From Trifolium pratense (taxonomy: Eukaryota; Streptophyta; Magnoliopsida; Fabales; Fabaceae), in NCBI RefSeq assembly GCF_020283565.1, contig NC_060063.1:50273726-50337725 (forward strand): DNA of 64,000 nt, given 5' to 3'. Below, piece by piece: positions 1 through 11,180 of this stretch (position 1 is its first letter; each line of letters begins with the position of its first letter). The notes below the pieces were generated by a model. It was not told the origin of the DNA, ran no database searches, and saw only the letters and a program-made list of their open reading frames with translations. The position numbers were made by a program, and so were the translations under genes.

Positions 1-26
1 TCATTCCACAGTTTGACAGCGTCTTC

Positions 27-1753
27 CTACACGAAGTCAAGTACCTTTCCGCGCTGGGTGAATCGGGTATTCACAACTTCAAGTTCCTCCTTCAACAATG
101 CAATTTGGTTCACATGTGCTTCTACGTGCTGATCTAGAAGGCTTTGAATGCTATTTTGGAGATGCTCGCGCTTTGCCTTCTCTTGGAGATAAAGATTTTC
201 AAATTCCCTCACTCGGTGACCTTCCAAATGCAGCCGCTTCTTGACCTCTTGGGTCTTCAACACTTGCTCTTCATGTGCCAACCTCCACTTTTTCTTTGCT
301 TCAATTGCAAATTTCCAGAACCTTTCCACTTCTCCATACGAGTGTTCTAGCCCTTTGATTTCTTCCTTGTAGGCCTTAAGATTGTCTGTTGCACTAAGCA
401 GACCATCCCCAATCTTTTCCTGCTTTTTCTCAGATTCCCTTAACCTTTTCTTCCCTATTTGAAGAGATTCTTCTTTTTGCTTTTGATCCCTCTTCAACCT
501 TGCTAATTCTCCTTCCACTTGTAGGTATTTAGCTTCCCATTCTTCATTTTTACCTTGTAATTCCACAATCTTACTCTCCATCTTCACTGCTTCTTCAATT
601 GGAATGGTAGTAATTGGTGGTGGAGATGGAGGTCTATCACAAGTCACTACAGGAAAGCGCAGCTTAATTACCTTAACCCTTTCCTTCACCCACTGAGTAT
701 ATGGAGGTTTGGCCACACAATTCTTCTTTTCCATCTTCTTTTTATACACTTGCCCCCAAGCCTTTTGAATCCTCTTTATCAATGCAGGGTCCTTATCTCC
801 TTCTTTGAGAATGAAGCATTCCAACTGACGATCTTCTGGCTTGTCGTTCATTGGATATCCCAATTGTCGAAGAGATAAGACAGGGTTGTAGTTGATGCAG
901 CCTCTAGGTCCCATGAGTGGTACATTAGGGAAACCACCACATCTGAGAATTACCTCGGTACCATCAAACTCTCGTGAATACCAAGAGATATCTTTCTCGG
1001 TGAGTGCAGTCATTCTTTCCGGCCAACTGAAATTGCCTTGATTTTCCACAAAAGCTCCTTTTCTTGGCAAATGCGAACTTAACCATAATTGCATTAAAGG
1101 TGCACAGCAGGCAATAGTGCCCCTCTTTCCTTCTCATGTCTAGAGCAGAGAGAGAGATGGAAGTCAGCTAGCAATGAATGGACAGGGTTTCCATCCATGA
1201 ACACTCCTATGGCTGCCATATCTATAAAGCCATCAAGTTTTGGGAATAAAACCATCCCATACATCAACAGGGCCAAAACTGCATTGAAAGACCCCCATTC
1301 CTTTTTGATCAACAAATCTGAGGCTTTAGCTTCCAATATTTCCTTCGGGATTACCTTAACACCATTTTTCTTAGTCACCAACCATGATGTTACTTGATTA
1401 ATGTCAAGATGAAGAGCCTTGGAAAGTGCTTCCATAGTGGGTTCTTCCTCCAGAGCTAAATAAGGCTTAGTATCTTCCAGCTTGCAACCCAGAATCTTAG
1501 CAAACTCTTCTAATGTCGGGGCTAACTGAAAGTCTTGGAAGGTAAAACATCGGAGCCGTGGATCATAAAATTGAGCCAAGGTGATCAGTGCATTTGCATT
1601 TATTTTCACATGAAGGAGGTCCAATAGCAAACCATAGTGAAACTGGAAACTGTTCTTGGCAAGTGTAGTCATCTGACTGCTCAACTCTTGAAGTTTCTTC
1701 ATATCTGGAATCTTGGCCTTAAGTGCGAGTGGAAATCTCTTCTCGGGAGCCAT
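27..1753 (-). pseudogene. Ogre/Tat-type ORF1 protein (DUF7745-like), frameshifted
   Basis: Two adjoining open frames on the minus strand form one broken gene. The first (1753-1094, 219 residues, starts MAPEKRF) and the second (1094-27, 355 residues) are in different frames. Coding similarity runs straight across the junction if the frame changes near 1125-1135, so I infer a one-base indel there. The N-terminal two thirds is a globular helical domain of the kind common in legume genomes (DUF7745/plant-mobile-domain-like); the last ~190 residues are a charged Lys/Glu-rich coiled coil. A TAG at 27-29 interrupts the tail and the same frame stays open to the window edge. It lies downstream, in element orientation, of a Tat-type primer site and LTR, the position of ORF1 in Ogre elements. 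Its function is unknown. Family assignment is from memory of the family, not a search. Confidence 0.6.
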
Positions 1754-2890
1754 GTTCTTTACCTTTCAATTGTTATCCTTTTATCCTCCTATAAGCAAAA
1801 TAGGTATGCAAAAATTAATTTTCATGAATGCAAATGCCATGGTATGTGGAGGCAAAGTTTATAGGTAAAAGTATGGGTGTTTATAGGCATATCCACCCTG
1901 TTCTCACATGTTTATTCTAAGTTTTATAAGATCCTAAAATCATTGATCTCCATTTGGATATATCGTCGCCATTACAAATACTCGCAAGACAACAATCTTT
2001 CAAATGAGTCTCCTTTAGGTGAGGCTTGCATATTGACCTTACGAGACACATGTCGGGAAGGTCAACATTACGCATCCTCGACTCAGGTTCTAACAGGGGT
2101 CCCTAATAACAAGTTTAAGGGTTCTAATTTGAGAAAAGGTCCCTAGAGTCATGGATCCTAAGAAAAAATAATTTGCTCCCATCGCGAACATTCGCAAGTT
2201 AACAAATATTTTTCGAAAAGATATATTCTAGGCGGAGCTTTTGCATTAACCCCACAAGGCATAACGCCAAGTAGATTAATACTCAACCCCTAACTTAACT
2301 TAGGCTTTGCTCAAGGCTCGGGTGTAGAGCCTCACTCATAGTACAACCCAACCACCAAGGACATTTTCAAGAACAAATATTGACCATATGAATATATATG
2401 CAATATAATAAACATAATAAAACAAATAATAAAGGCTTAACTATATATTTGGTCCCTTACGTTTATTTTAGGTTTCAATTTGGTCCCTTACGTTTAAAAA
2501 GTATCAATTTGGTCCCTTACGTTTATTTTAGGTTTCAAGTTGGTCCTTTCCGTCAATTTTGTCACATGTGGCAGTCAATTTGCATACGTGGACTGACACG
2601 TGACACTTGGACACGCTGACACGTGTACTATTCAAACGGTGTTAGTGACAAAACTAACGGAAAGGACTAACTTGAAACTTAAAATAAACGTAAGGGACCA
2701 AATTGATACTTTTTAAACGTAAGGGACCAAATTGAAACCTAAAATAAACATAAGGGACCAAATGTGTAGTTAAACCAATAATAAACAAATAAAACAAACA
2801 TATATACAAAAACAAATAAAACAAACACAAGCAAATGCGAGAGAAAAACCCTAAAACTAAAGGGAGTGGGCTTGACTCTCTTAATTACTT
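1754..2890 (-). other. Leader of the Ogre/Tat-type element
   Basis: Non-coding stretch between the primer-binding site and the first ORF. No open frame of note. It contains a younger MITE insertion and otherwise nothing I can assign. Confidence 0.5.
2434..2776. mobile_element. Mutator-like MITE with long terminal inverted repeats
   Basis: A 343-bp non-coding element. Its ends are GGCTTAACTA and TAGTTAAACC, and about 110 bp of each arm is inverted-repetitive, built from the motif TTTGGTCCCTTACGTTTA and its complement. It is flanked by a perfect 9-bp direct repeat AATAATAAA (2425-2433 and 2777-2785). Nine-base target duplications with long terminal inverted repeats are the hallmark of Mutator-like elements. 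No transposase is encoded, so it depends on an autonomous relative. It sits in the leader of the Ogre/Tat-type element and is therefore younger than that element. Confidence 0.9.
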
Positions 2891-2909
2891 GTCCCCAGTG
2901 AAGTCGCCA
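2891..2909 (-). other. Primer-binding site, Tat/Ogre type
   Basis: On the minus strand this reads TGGCGACTTCACTGGGGAC, the primer-site type seen just inside the 5' LTR of Tat/Ogre Ty3 elements. It lies two bases inside the inferred LTR end at 2912 and fixes the orientation of the element. Confidence 0.75.
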
Positions 2910-2911
2910 GC

Positions 2912-4782
2912 TGAGGCGGGTGAAAAAAAAAATGCGCGAGCGGTAAGCGCTCGCTAGATAGTAAAGTCGCCACCGAACTTTATTTATTCCACGAGGGAAG
3001 AGGAAAAATATCGATAAAACCTCGGAAAGAACGGAAAGGTGGTCATCGCAACCAAATTTCAGGTTCGGGTGTCGGTTATGCGAGGGGAAGGTATTAGCAC
3101 CCCTCACATCCGTTGTACTCAACGGGAACCTTCCCTCTAGACTTAGGTTTAAAAAATGCTTGCTTGTATGTGCTTGTAATTTAAACTATTTGACTATAAC
3201 TATACATATACAAAAAAAGTTTTTTTTTTATTATTGTGCTTGACGAGATCTTGAATCTCGCTCCTACGTATTCCCCGGTGCGATGGGAAATTCAAAGCTA
3301 CACGCAGTTCTGGGGTAGAAAATACTTGTGGGTTGATTTGATTTTACAAAAAAGGACTCGCATACACATGATTTTATAAAAGGACTCAAAATTTGATGGG
3401 TTATGTTCATTTTATCATTATTTACTTTTTTGAAATAATATTCCTTACGAATGCTAATTATTCGAGTTGCTAGGTATCTACCAAGAACCCAAATAACTAG
3501 AGAATCGGAAAGCCATTTGACGGACCAATCCTTTTCATTCAAGTTTTTATTACGGTGTTTTTTTCGAAAAATAAGCACTTATAAATGGACAAAAACGCCA
3601 CTGGGGTGCAAAACTGGGTCTGGGGGTGAAGCAACAGCAAACTGCAACACCAAGCCCAGCCCAAAGCCCAATTCGTCCAAACAAAAAAAATAAGCAAAAA
3701 AAATAATCCAGTGTGGCATGCGAACAGAGGCCCACGTGGACTTCATGGATCTGAGCCCTTTGATTAAATCTTGCGGCTGTGATTTAAAAATCACAAAACA
3801 GATCTCAGTCGCTGGATACATCTAACGGACGCGTTTTAAAATGGAGGGAGCCAATGACGTGTCGCCACGTCATCGTCTTCAACCTCCTTCACCTTCTTCA
3901 CGATGAAGAACAACAAAAGGGAAGCCATGAAAGAGCTTTGAAGCTCACGGCCATCAACAACAACTTGGCCAAAACTTCATCAAAAATTACAAACTTTTAT
4001 ACCGTTTCGCTCCAAATATTGCGTAGATCATGAATTTGAACTTAGATTTTTCAAAAGATGTTTGTATCTCAAAAACGGTTCGAAACTTTAAAACCCGAAA
4101 AAGATTTAAAATTCACATTTGTACGAGTTAAGCAAAATTAAAGGTTGGAAAAGCTTCATATGATATTCAGGAGTAAAAAGTGTTGAGAATCTTACTGGTT
4201 TCGAGCTTTGTTTTGGTGGGTTAACACCTACTCTTTTCTTTGTTATTTTTGAACCTGGTGTAAGCTTGTTTTGATGGTTTTTCTTCGTTTTTCTTGTGGG
4301 TTCAAGCTTAGGGAGGTGTTTGGAGTGATTTGGGTGAAGAAAATTGAAGGTTGGAGGTGGTTTTAATGGATTTCGAATTTTGGAAAAGTGATGAAAAGAT
4401 GAGTTTTTTTTTGGTTTGTTCTTCTCTGTTTCAGCTCCTAAAATTGCCTCTCTTTGCTCTGAAAAACGTCCTCTACTTATACTAGAATTTAGGGTTTGAT
4501 TGGCCAAGAAGGGAAGGAAAAACATCATCTTTAGCTCTTGGTGGATGATTGGTTTTATTTGGGAAAAGGTTAAAAAATTTGTTTGAAATGGAGGGAGTGT
4601 GAAGCGCTGATGTTGTGTTGTTGTTGCGTGAAGCCTGTTCCTCTTTTTCTTTTGATTTTTTTTTTTTTTTAATAATAATAACAACAATAATAATAATAAT
4701 AATAATAGAAAATAAGTAAAAAAAAACAAATAATAGGATGAAAAATAATTTAAAAAAGGTAGGACAAAATTAGGGTACAACA
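2912..4782 (-). repeat. 5' LTR of Ogre/Tat-type Ty3 retrotransposon
   Basis: Read on the minus strand the segment begins TGTTGTACCCTAATTTTG and ends CCTCA next to the primer site, giving about 1.87 kb. The TGTTGTACCC start is typical of Tat-lineage LTRs. The LTR includes a poly-T/AAT microsatellite around 4655-4708 and a GC-rich stretch near its inner end (2930-3130). The long open frame at 4106-4858 minus is low-complexity and not a gene. The second LTR lies outside the window, so identity and target duplication cannot be checked. Confidence 0.65.
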
Positions 4783-5776
4783 GCGTAAAAGGTACAACAT
4801 CGTCACTTCTAATGAAGTCACACATTCTAATACTACTTTTGCTCACGCATGCATGCACGCTTAAATGTCAATCATCGCACCTTTAAAAAAGAAAGAAAAA
4901 AATAGTACAAGGAATAAATTCCAATTTTATGAAAAATTATCAGCAAGCACTGCCAAATTGCCAATCATACACAAAACCTCAAAATAGAGAAAACATAGTT
5001 ATGAATATGTCAATTAAATAAATCTTGCGTCCAAGGTAGGTGGTCCAAGGTAGGTGGCTAGGTTGGTGAGTTAAGAGACACTGAAGAAGTTCTAAGAAGG
5101 ACATCCAAGATTCAAACCCTGAAAACTAAGGCCCATTCAAGGTGGTTTTGAGAAGGGACATCTAATTCAGTTTACACAAGCAAACAGACAATTTTCACCA
5201 TAATTACAGGATTGCCACCGCGTGTAGTTTTGTTTCTGGGGATATTATGACCAGATGTAAAAAGTTGTGTCTATGTATTTTTCACTTCAGTGAAAATTGA
5301 AATCAGATGTAAAAACTACTCCATATTCTTTTCACATCTGACATTTGTTCCACGGATGTAACATCCTTAAGTAATATGTCATATTTGTAATAGTGATTAC
5401 ACCAGAACTAAATAATATGAAGAAAAAAAAAGTGTTGTCATTCTGTTTACTTAAACTTTTTGCTGTGGAATTGTAAGAATGAATAATTAGAATTGTATAA
5501 AGAAAAGGGCCATAGAGAAGCAAAAAGATTAAAGCATCATCTTTTGTCAAAGTAACAAGGTCTAATCTAAATTTTAGTGTGAGGAAAAGCGGTTCCGGTC
5601 TTTTATGACTGAGAGGTTAGTGGAATTTCACCTTCTTTATATAACCAACTCACTCTACATGTGAATTATCTCCATCCCCTGACAACTAACCATCCACTAG
5701 ATCAATGTGATTGGAGGGAAAGAATCAAAGTGATAAGATGGAAATAAAACGATGTACAAACTTTAGGGCTATTTTG
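4783..5776. other. Unassigned AT-rich sequence
   Basis: No supported gene. A short tandem repeat of CCAAGGTAGGTGG lies at about 5031-5054. A stretch near 5205-5230 resembles the subterminal sequence of the CACTA element ending at 25308 (shared ATTACA followed by TTGCCACCG), possibly an old fragment. Confidence 0.4.
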
Positions 5777-5779
5777 AGA

Positions 5780-6075
5780 CACTACTAAAAAAATGTTATT
5801 TAGCGACGGAAATTAGAGAGGGAAACAAATCCCTCCCTAACTGTGACGGAATTAGTGAGGGAAAATTGAAACTTTTAGTCTGTGACGGAATTTGTGATGG
5901 ATAAATTCGTCACAAATTATTCCTCACAAATTCCGTCACAAGTTTGATGAGATTTAACATAGTGAGGGATGTTGCGACAAAATTTTCCCTCTCTAATTAT
6001 TTCCTCACAAATTCCATCACAAAAGAGTATGACATTGATTTTGTGAGGAAAAGATTCCCTCTCAAACTATTTTTA
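5780..6075. repeat. Left terminal and subterminal repeats of outer CACTA
   Basis: Many direct and inverted copies of a motif of the type TGACGGAATTNGTGAGGGAA follow the CACTA terminus. Such clustered subterminal repeats bind the DNA-binding transposition protein in En/Spm elements; the binding role here is inferred from the family. Confidence 0.75.
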
Positions 6076-6707
6076 TAAAAATTATGAATATTAATTTTAA
6101 TTTTTTTTAAATCTTTTTATTTTTATTTATCTTGATTTGATATTTATTTTTTTGATAATATTAATAATCATTCGTCAAAAATAAATAAATTAATAATCAT
6201 TATTTTTATTCAAAATATATATTTAGTTTTTTTAAAAAGAATCAAAATATACCTTTTTTTTTATTTAGATTAGACAAAACAAAATATTTGTTGGTATCTA
6301 TATCTATATTCAAAACTAAATTTTAAGTGAAATATGTATTTATTTAATAATAAAAGCGTGAAACCCTGAAACCCAGAATTGCAAAACCTCTTTACTCACA
6401 AACAAGAGGCAAAAGCGCTTTCTCAGCACCTATCACTATTTTCACCGCTTCCAAACACAAAAGCTTTCTCAACGTGAATACTCATCGTGATGTTGTAAGC
6501 TTCCAAACACAAAAGCGCTTTCTCAGCAATCCCTCCTCTCAATCGTAAACTCAGCGATGACCAAAATCGCTTCAAATCGGATTTCGTTTCTTCTTATTCT
6601 TCGAAGCTAATCACTCTGTCACATTATCACATTTCGTTTATTGGGAGCTAAATCGGATTTCATTTCCTCTTCTTCGAAGCTAAATCGCAATCTCACTGTA
6701 AGTGAAA

Positions 6708-7170
6708 TCTCTCTCTCTCTCTCTCTCTCTCCATTTCGTTTCTCTGAGCTTACATCGATGTGCATTTTGGTGGTTTTAGGTCATTGTTGTGTTTGATTAA
6801 GTGATTTTTGCAAATGTGATTTCTGATTTTAGGTTATTGTTGGTGAATATTAATTAAGAAATTAGGGTTAAGAGTGAGTTCTTGTTGTTTTTACTTGCAC
6901 ACAGAGTGTTCTTACTGAAAAATGCAAATAAAGAATACGCAAATAAAGAATACTTACCTTAGCAAAGTTGAATTCACATTTTGAGTTCGTATTTTGGTGA
7001 TTTTAGGTCATTGTTGTGTTTGATTAAGAGATTTTTGCAAAGGTGATTTCTGATTTTAGGTCATTGTTAGTGAAGATTAATTAAGAAATTCGGGTATATT
7101 CAATGATTTTAGGTCTTGTTGTTTTTACTTGCACACAGAGTGTTCTTACTGAAAAATGCAAATGAAGAAT
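6708..7170. repeat. CT microsatellite and ~227-bp tandem duplication
   Basis: A 24-base TC run occupies 6708-6731. A unit starting TCATTGTTGTGTTTGATTAA at 6781 recurs at 7008, including the distinctive stretch TTGCACACAGAGTGTTCTTA in both copies. The copies have diverged by substitutions and small indels. Confidence 0.75.
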
Positions 7171-7945
7171 ACTTACCGGTGATGGTGACAGAGAGAACTG
7201 AGTATGTGTATTGTGCGGTGACTAGTTCCCCTTTTGAATGAGTAATTAGTTAAGAGTTTTTAGAATTTTAAAAGCTTTTAAGATTCAATGAACATATATG
7301 AGTTTGTGTTATCTTGCTTTTGGATGAATTGAAGAAAGTGTAATGGACAAATTGAAAGTGATGCATCAATAACTTGTGTAATTCAACACTGATTTTTGCC
7401 CAAGCCTTTTGGTTTGTTAGACTTAGATTGGTTTCATAAGAGCTTTGTAAATATTGGTGTCTTATTAACTTGTGGAGTTTTGTTTATATGAACAGAGGTT
7501 TTTGATAAGGTATCATGGCTTCTTGAAAAGGTCAGTGGACGTGGTCAAAATGGTCAGTGGACGTATTGGGTAAATACAAGTAAGTTTTACCTTCATTTAT
7601 GTGATTTGTGTGGATTCAAAATGGTCCCAGGAAGTATTCTTCTTGGTTATGTGGGGATTGAAAATGTTCAAAAGGTTGTGATTGAATCAATACTGAGGAA
7701 ACTTTCACACACTGTGACAACGGTATGTTACAATCTAGCTTCTGTTCTTTTTTTTTTTTTTTGTCCTTACATTCTCTCATGAGCAGCAACTAGCTACTCT
7801 ATCAAGTCCAAAGACTGTGAATGAATATCTTGTGATTTTTTATGTTGTTAAATTTTGAATTGTGTCGTAATGCTTCACCATCTTCTGTATGAGTGGCCTC
7901 TAAATGATTTTTTTTATTCTTAAGAGTGTCTTCATGCTTCACCAT

Positions 7946-8549
7946 TGATGAATCCTCATCGGTTGTTATTTTTAGAGTATTTTTAATTAAGTTTTTAATA
8001 TAATTTTATTAGTTTAGTGTTTAATTTAGAGTCATTTTAAATAAATTGTAAATTTTGGTTTATTGAGTCAATTAAGTGGTTTTCTCTATTAAAATAATAT
8101 TTGGTGTAGTTTCTATTTTCTTGATTCAATTTAATAGGTTTATAATAGGTTTATGGTAAGTGTGGTACAAATGGTAAAAGGAGAGAAAGACTTTGACAAA
8201 ACTGGGCCAATTACAAGAAGAAAACATGGGTCATTTGCCTTGACCCAAAACCAAGAAGAAAGGGAATTAGGTTGGCACTTGAAAAAGGGGAGAGATACAT
8301 CACGTACAGGAGGAGGACGCACAGCAACAACACGCAGCTGGACAACGGAACAGAGAGGAGCTAGCTTGGCTTCATGGAATGATGAATTGAAGAAACAAAG
8401 GAAGGCACGTGAAGAGTGGACAAATTCAAAGCAATCCATCTTTGGTTTATCCCTTTTAATCATGTTTGTTTCTTTGAATATTATGTCTAGCTAAATTTTT
8501 ATGATTGGTCCTCAGGGAATTCTGATTATTATTTCTCTTGAACCATGTG
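7946..8549 (+). repeat. First LTR of Athila-type element, left part
   Basis: Nearly identical to 28214-28807. It stops matching after CCATGTG, where the second CACTA begins. The open frame at 8153-8494 lies inside the LTR and repeats in the other LTR only because the LTRs are copies. Confidence 0.85.
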
Positions 8550-9185
8550 GTATCCTAATTTTTGCAGTAACTTTTATTATAAATCATGGGGATTCCACGT
8601 CGGTTTTTCCAATTACTCGTAGTGGTATGTATGGTTTTCACGTCGGTTATAATGAATACCAGTAGTGGTATGTATGGTTTTCACGACTGTTTAACTGAAT
8701 ATCAGTAGTGTTATGTTTGATTTTTTTTTTCCGTTTTTTTTGCTTCCTGTACCATTTTTAGGCATCACAAACAGACCATATGTATTGGTACCTCTTATTA
8801 TGCTCTCTATAATAAAATGATATCTTTGGACAATGACATTATGTATGTGGATATCATGACTATACTTATATTAACTAATTTATAAATTTTAAACTAGGTT
8901 TGAACTCTGACAGAATGCTCAACTTTTCGGTGGTAGTTTCCCTCTCTCCTGGCAGCAAGACGTCTGCCAATTCCAATTCTCATCAGCCTCTGAGAGGCCC
9001 CTGGGTTTGCAGCTTTGCTAAACAAACTAGGATCAAGATTCTTGAAGCAAACTGGACCCAACCATATATGGTGCCAACGCCAAGAACATTACACACATTA
9101 TCAATAAACCATCCCTCATCGTTGTCTTCTCCCCCAATCTTCAAGATATTGCGCCACCAAATTAATTATCCGCTAGTGAGAGTAT

Positions 9186-10288
9186 TGAAGGTGTGAAAAC
9201 ACAATAAGGGGGGGGGGGGGGGTTGAATTGTGTTTTAGATAAGTTAAAACTTTTTCAAAGTTCTTAACTTAACTACGTTAGCAGCGGATAAGTAACACAA
9301 ATAATAACAAGATAGAGAGAGAGAAAGCACACAAGCAATTTATACTGGTTCCTCTCACAAAACGAGAGTAGTCCAGTCCCCTTGCACTTCCAAGGGATTT
9401 CACTATAATCACACAAGATTACAAATGCTAAGCACACAAGCAAGAGACTTCACAACAATGCTCAAGCACACAAGCTTAAGACTTCACACTTAAGCACACA
9501 AGCTTAAGTTTCCTCAAGTACTAGAGATAGTAAATAGTTGAAAGAATACAACTGCTCTTAAGAGAACCTTAAAGAGCAAATACAATGAATACAAAGTATT
9601 TGGACTAAGAGTGCAACAACACTAGTTCAGAGGTTCAGAGCTTGTATTCACAGTTCAGAGTTTGAGCGCAGTATAATCCTTGATGTTAATTCTTGTATAT
9701 CATACAACTGATCCTTCTAGTATATATATAGCTAGAAAAGAGTCGTTGCAGAAATGACCGTTGAAGTAGATAGTCTTTTGTCTTCAAGCAACTTGTCTTG
9801 ATGCAGTTTGGTTGTTTCTAAAACTGAGTAAGAGTTTCAGGCACTTTGACCATGTGCAGAGAAGACTTTCCTTATTCAGCTAACAAGTCTGATGTCCCAC
9901 GTTCTCAAGAGTGGACAGACAAAATGAGAGTAGCTGTTCTGATCAAGCTTGAAAGGTCCTTTTCTTCATTGGTAGAAGAGTTGACTTGAAAAAGGGAATC
10001 TTCACAGACTTCAAGAAGATCTTCAGAGGTTGATGAAGCTTTAGACACTTAAGAAGTTCTGATGACTTCATCTTCTGAAGGTTGTAACTTCTGAAGTTCA
10101 ACATCTTCTGAGCGCTAGTAAACTTCTGAATACATATCTTCTGAGCTTCACTCAGAGCTTATCTGAAGCTAATATCTGCACACTTAAATTAAATTTTTAG
10201 TCCTTCCAATTGTTTATTAATACTTTGTTATCATCAAAACCTTAATAGATTTAGGGGCAAACATTTTTAAATCAATTTTGTTCCAACA
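9186..10288 (-). repeat. 3' LTR of SIRE element 1
   Basis: Ends TG...CA (plus-strand reading TGAAGGTGTG to TTCCAACA). Contains a 15-base G run at 9208-9222 (C run in element sense), short internal direct repeats around AAGCACACAAGC (9431-9510) and a TATATATATA at 9721-9730. Confidence 0.95.
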
Positions 10289-10290
10289 AT

Positions 10291-10302
10291 CTCCCCCTTT
10301 TT
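10291..10302 (-). other. Polypurine tract of SIRE element 1
   Basis: Minus-strand AAAAAGGGGGAG two bases before the 3' LTR, the primer for plus-strand DNA synthesis. Confidence 0.85.
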
Positions 10303-10619
10303 GATGATGACAAACATAAGTATTAATTGACAATTGTTGTTAAATTAACTTATCATGTTTCTCTTAGGTTTATGAGGTTTGCAAGCTCCCCCTAAGATTG
10401 ATACTCCATAAAGCCTAAGCTTTAAGTTTTATCCATGAAAATTTATATCTTTCTTCAGAGCGAGAGGTTTGCAAGCTCTCCCCCTGAGTCTCATAAGGCT
10501 AAGTTAAAATTGCACTTTTAACTTATCCTTACTTATGAAATTTAATTTCAGTTTTAAATTACTTAATCTCCGCATTGAAATACGTAAACCAATTAAAAGA
10601 TAACTTTAATGCGTAACTA

Positions 10620-10630
10620 CTCCCCCTTTT
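10620..10630 (-). other. Second polypurine-tract-like motif in SIRE element 1
   Basis: Minus-strand AAAAGGGGGAG, identical in 11 bases to the functional tract but about 320 bp further inside, upstream of the antisense promoter. Also present in the second element. Confidence 0.5.
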
Positions 10631-10743
10631 GTCATTATCAAAAAGTAAAAAAAAATTAGATAACCAAGACAGTCAAAGAAGGAAATTGGTTGTTACAAAG
10701 GTGAATTTATTTCAAAAAACGAAAACCAACGCGCCAAAACGTT

Positions 10744-10752
10744 TATAAAAAG
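10744..10752 (+). promoter_or_regulatory. TATA box of the antisense gene (element 1)
   Basis: TATAAAAAG on the plus strand, followed after the expected spacing by a leader of roughly 45 bases before the ATG. The same box precedes the gene in the second element. Confidence 0.6.
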
Positions 10753-10819
10753 AGAACTTTGTTAACAAACATTCTTCACACCAAAATATAAACAAATATA
10801 TAGAGAAGAATCAAGAAGA

Positions 10820-11128
10820 ATGAAAAGATTTAGTGCACGTATTGCAGAGGTTCGTAGAAAGAAAGAAGAAGAAGAACGCGAAAAAGATGAAAAAGATAAA
10901 GAAGACAACAAGAAACCACAAGATGCTGAAATTATAATCATCTCATCAGACTCTGAAGCTGAGGAAAATGAAGATGACGCTGACTATGTTGAGTTCTTGG
11001 CTGGCTATGTTCCAGAAGAAGAACAAGAAGAAGAAGAAGAAGAGCAGAACCCAGATCCCATAGAAATTTCATCAGATGATGCTGAGGAGAAATCTGAGAT
11101 TTCTTCTGAGTATTATCCATCTGACTAG
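10820..11128 (+). CDS. Antisense small acidic protein of SIRE element 1
   Basis: 102 codons on the strand opposite to gag-pol, tail-to-tail with the accessory ORF. Residues 1-15 are basic (MKRFSARIAEVRRKK), the rest is strongly acidic. Residues 38-45 (IIIISSDS, followed by EAEE) and 81-87 (IEISSDD) fit SUMO-interaction motifs: a short Ile/Val core followed by Ser and acidic residues. A TATA box lies 76 bp upstream and AATAAA 53 bp downstream. The other SIRE copy has the same gene; comparing codons by hand I count 16 synonymous changes, 6 replacements and one codon indel, a pattern expected under protein-level selection. The function is unknown. SUMO binding is a motif-based inference. Confidence 0.75.
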   Translation: MKRFSARIAEVRRKKEEEEREKDEKDKEDNKKPQDAEIIIISSDSEAEENEDDADYVEFLAGYVPEEEQEEEEEEQNPDPIEISSDDAEEKSEISSEYYPSD

Positions 11129-11180
11129 GATTAGGTCGTCTTTTTCTCTTTACCAATGTACTCAGCATTGTCAGATCATC

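Noticed and set aside
1094..1753. Host gene of the plant-mobile-domain type
   Set aside because: Position after a Tat-type LTR and primer site, intronless structure and disrupted frame favour an element-borne ORF, though a host origin of the domain is possible.
4106..4858. 250-codon minus-strand frame
   Set aside because: Low-complexity Phe/Leu/Lys composition from poly-A/T and AAT repeats in an LTR, crossing the LTR boundary.
5205..5345. Possible end of another CACTA element
   Set aside because: Only a short similarity to the subterminal region at 25110; no terminus or target duplication.
8153..8494. 113-codon frame repeated almost unchanged at 28420-28752
   Set aside because: Both copies lie inside LTRs of one element and are similar only because the LTRs are duplicates; no independent support for coding.
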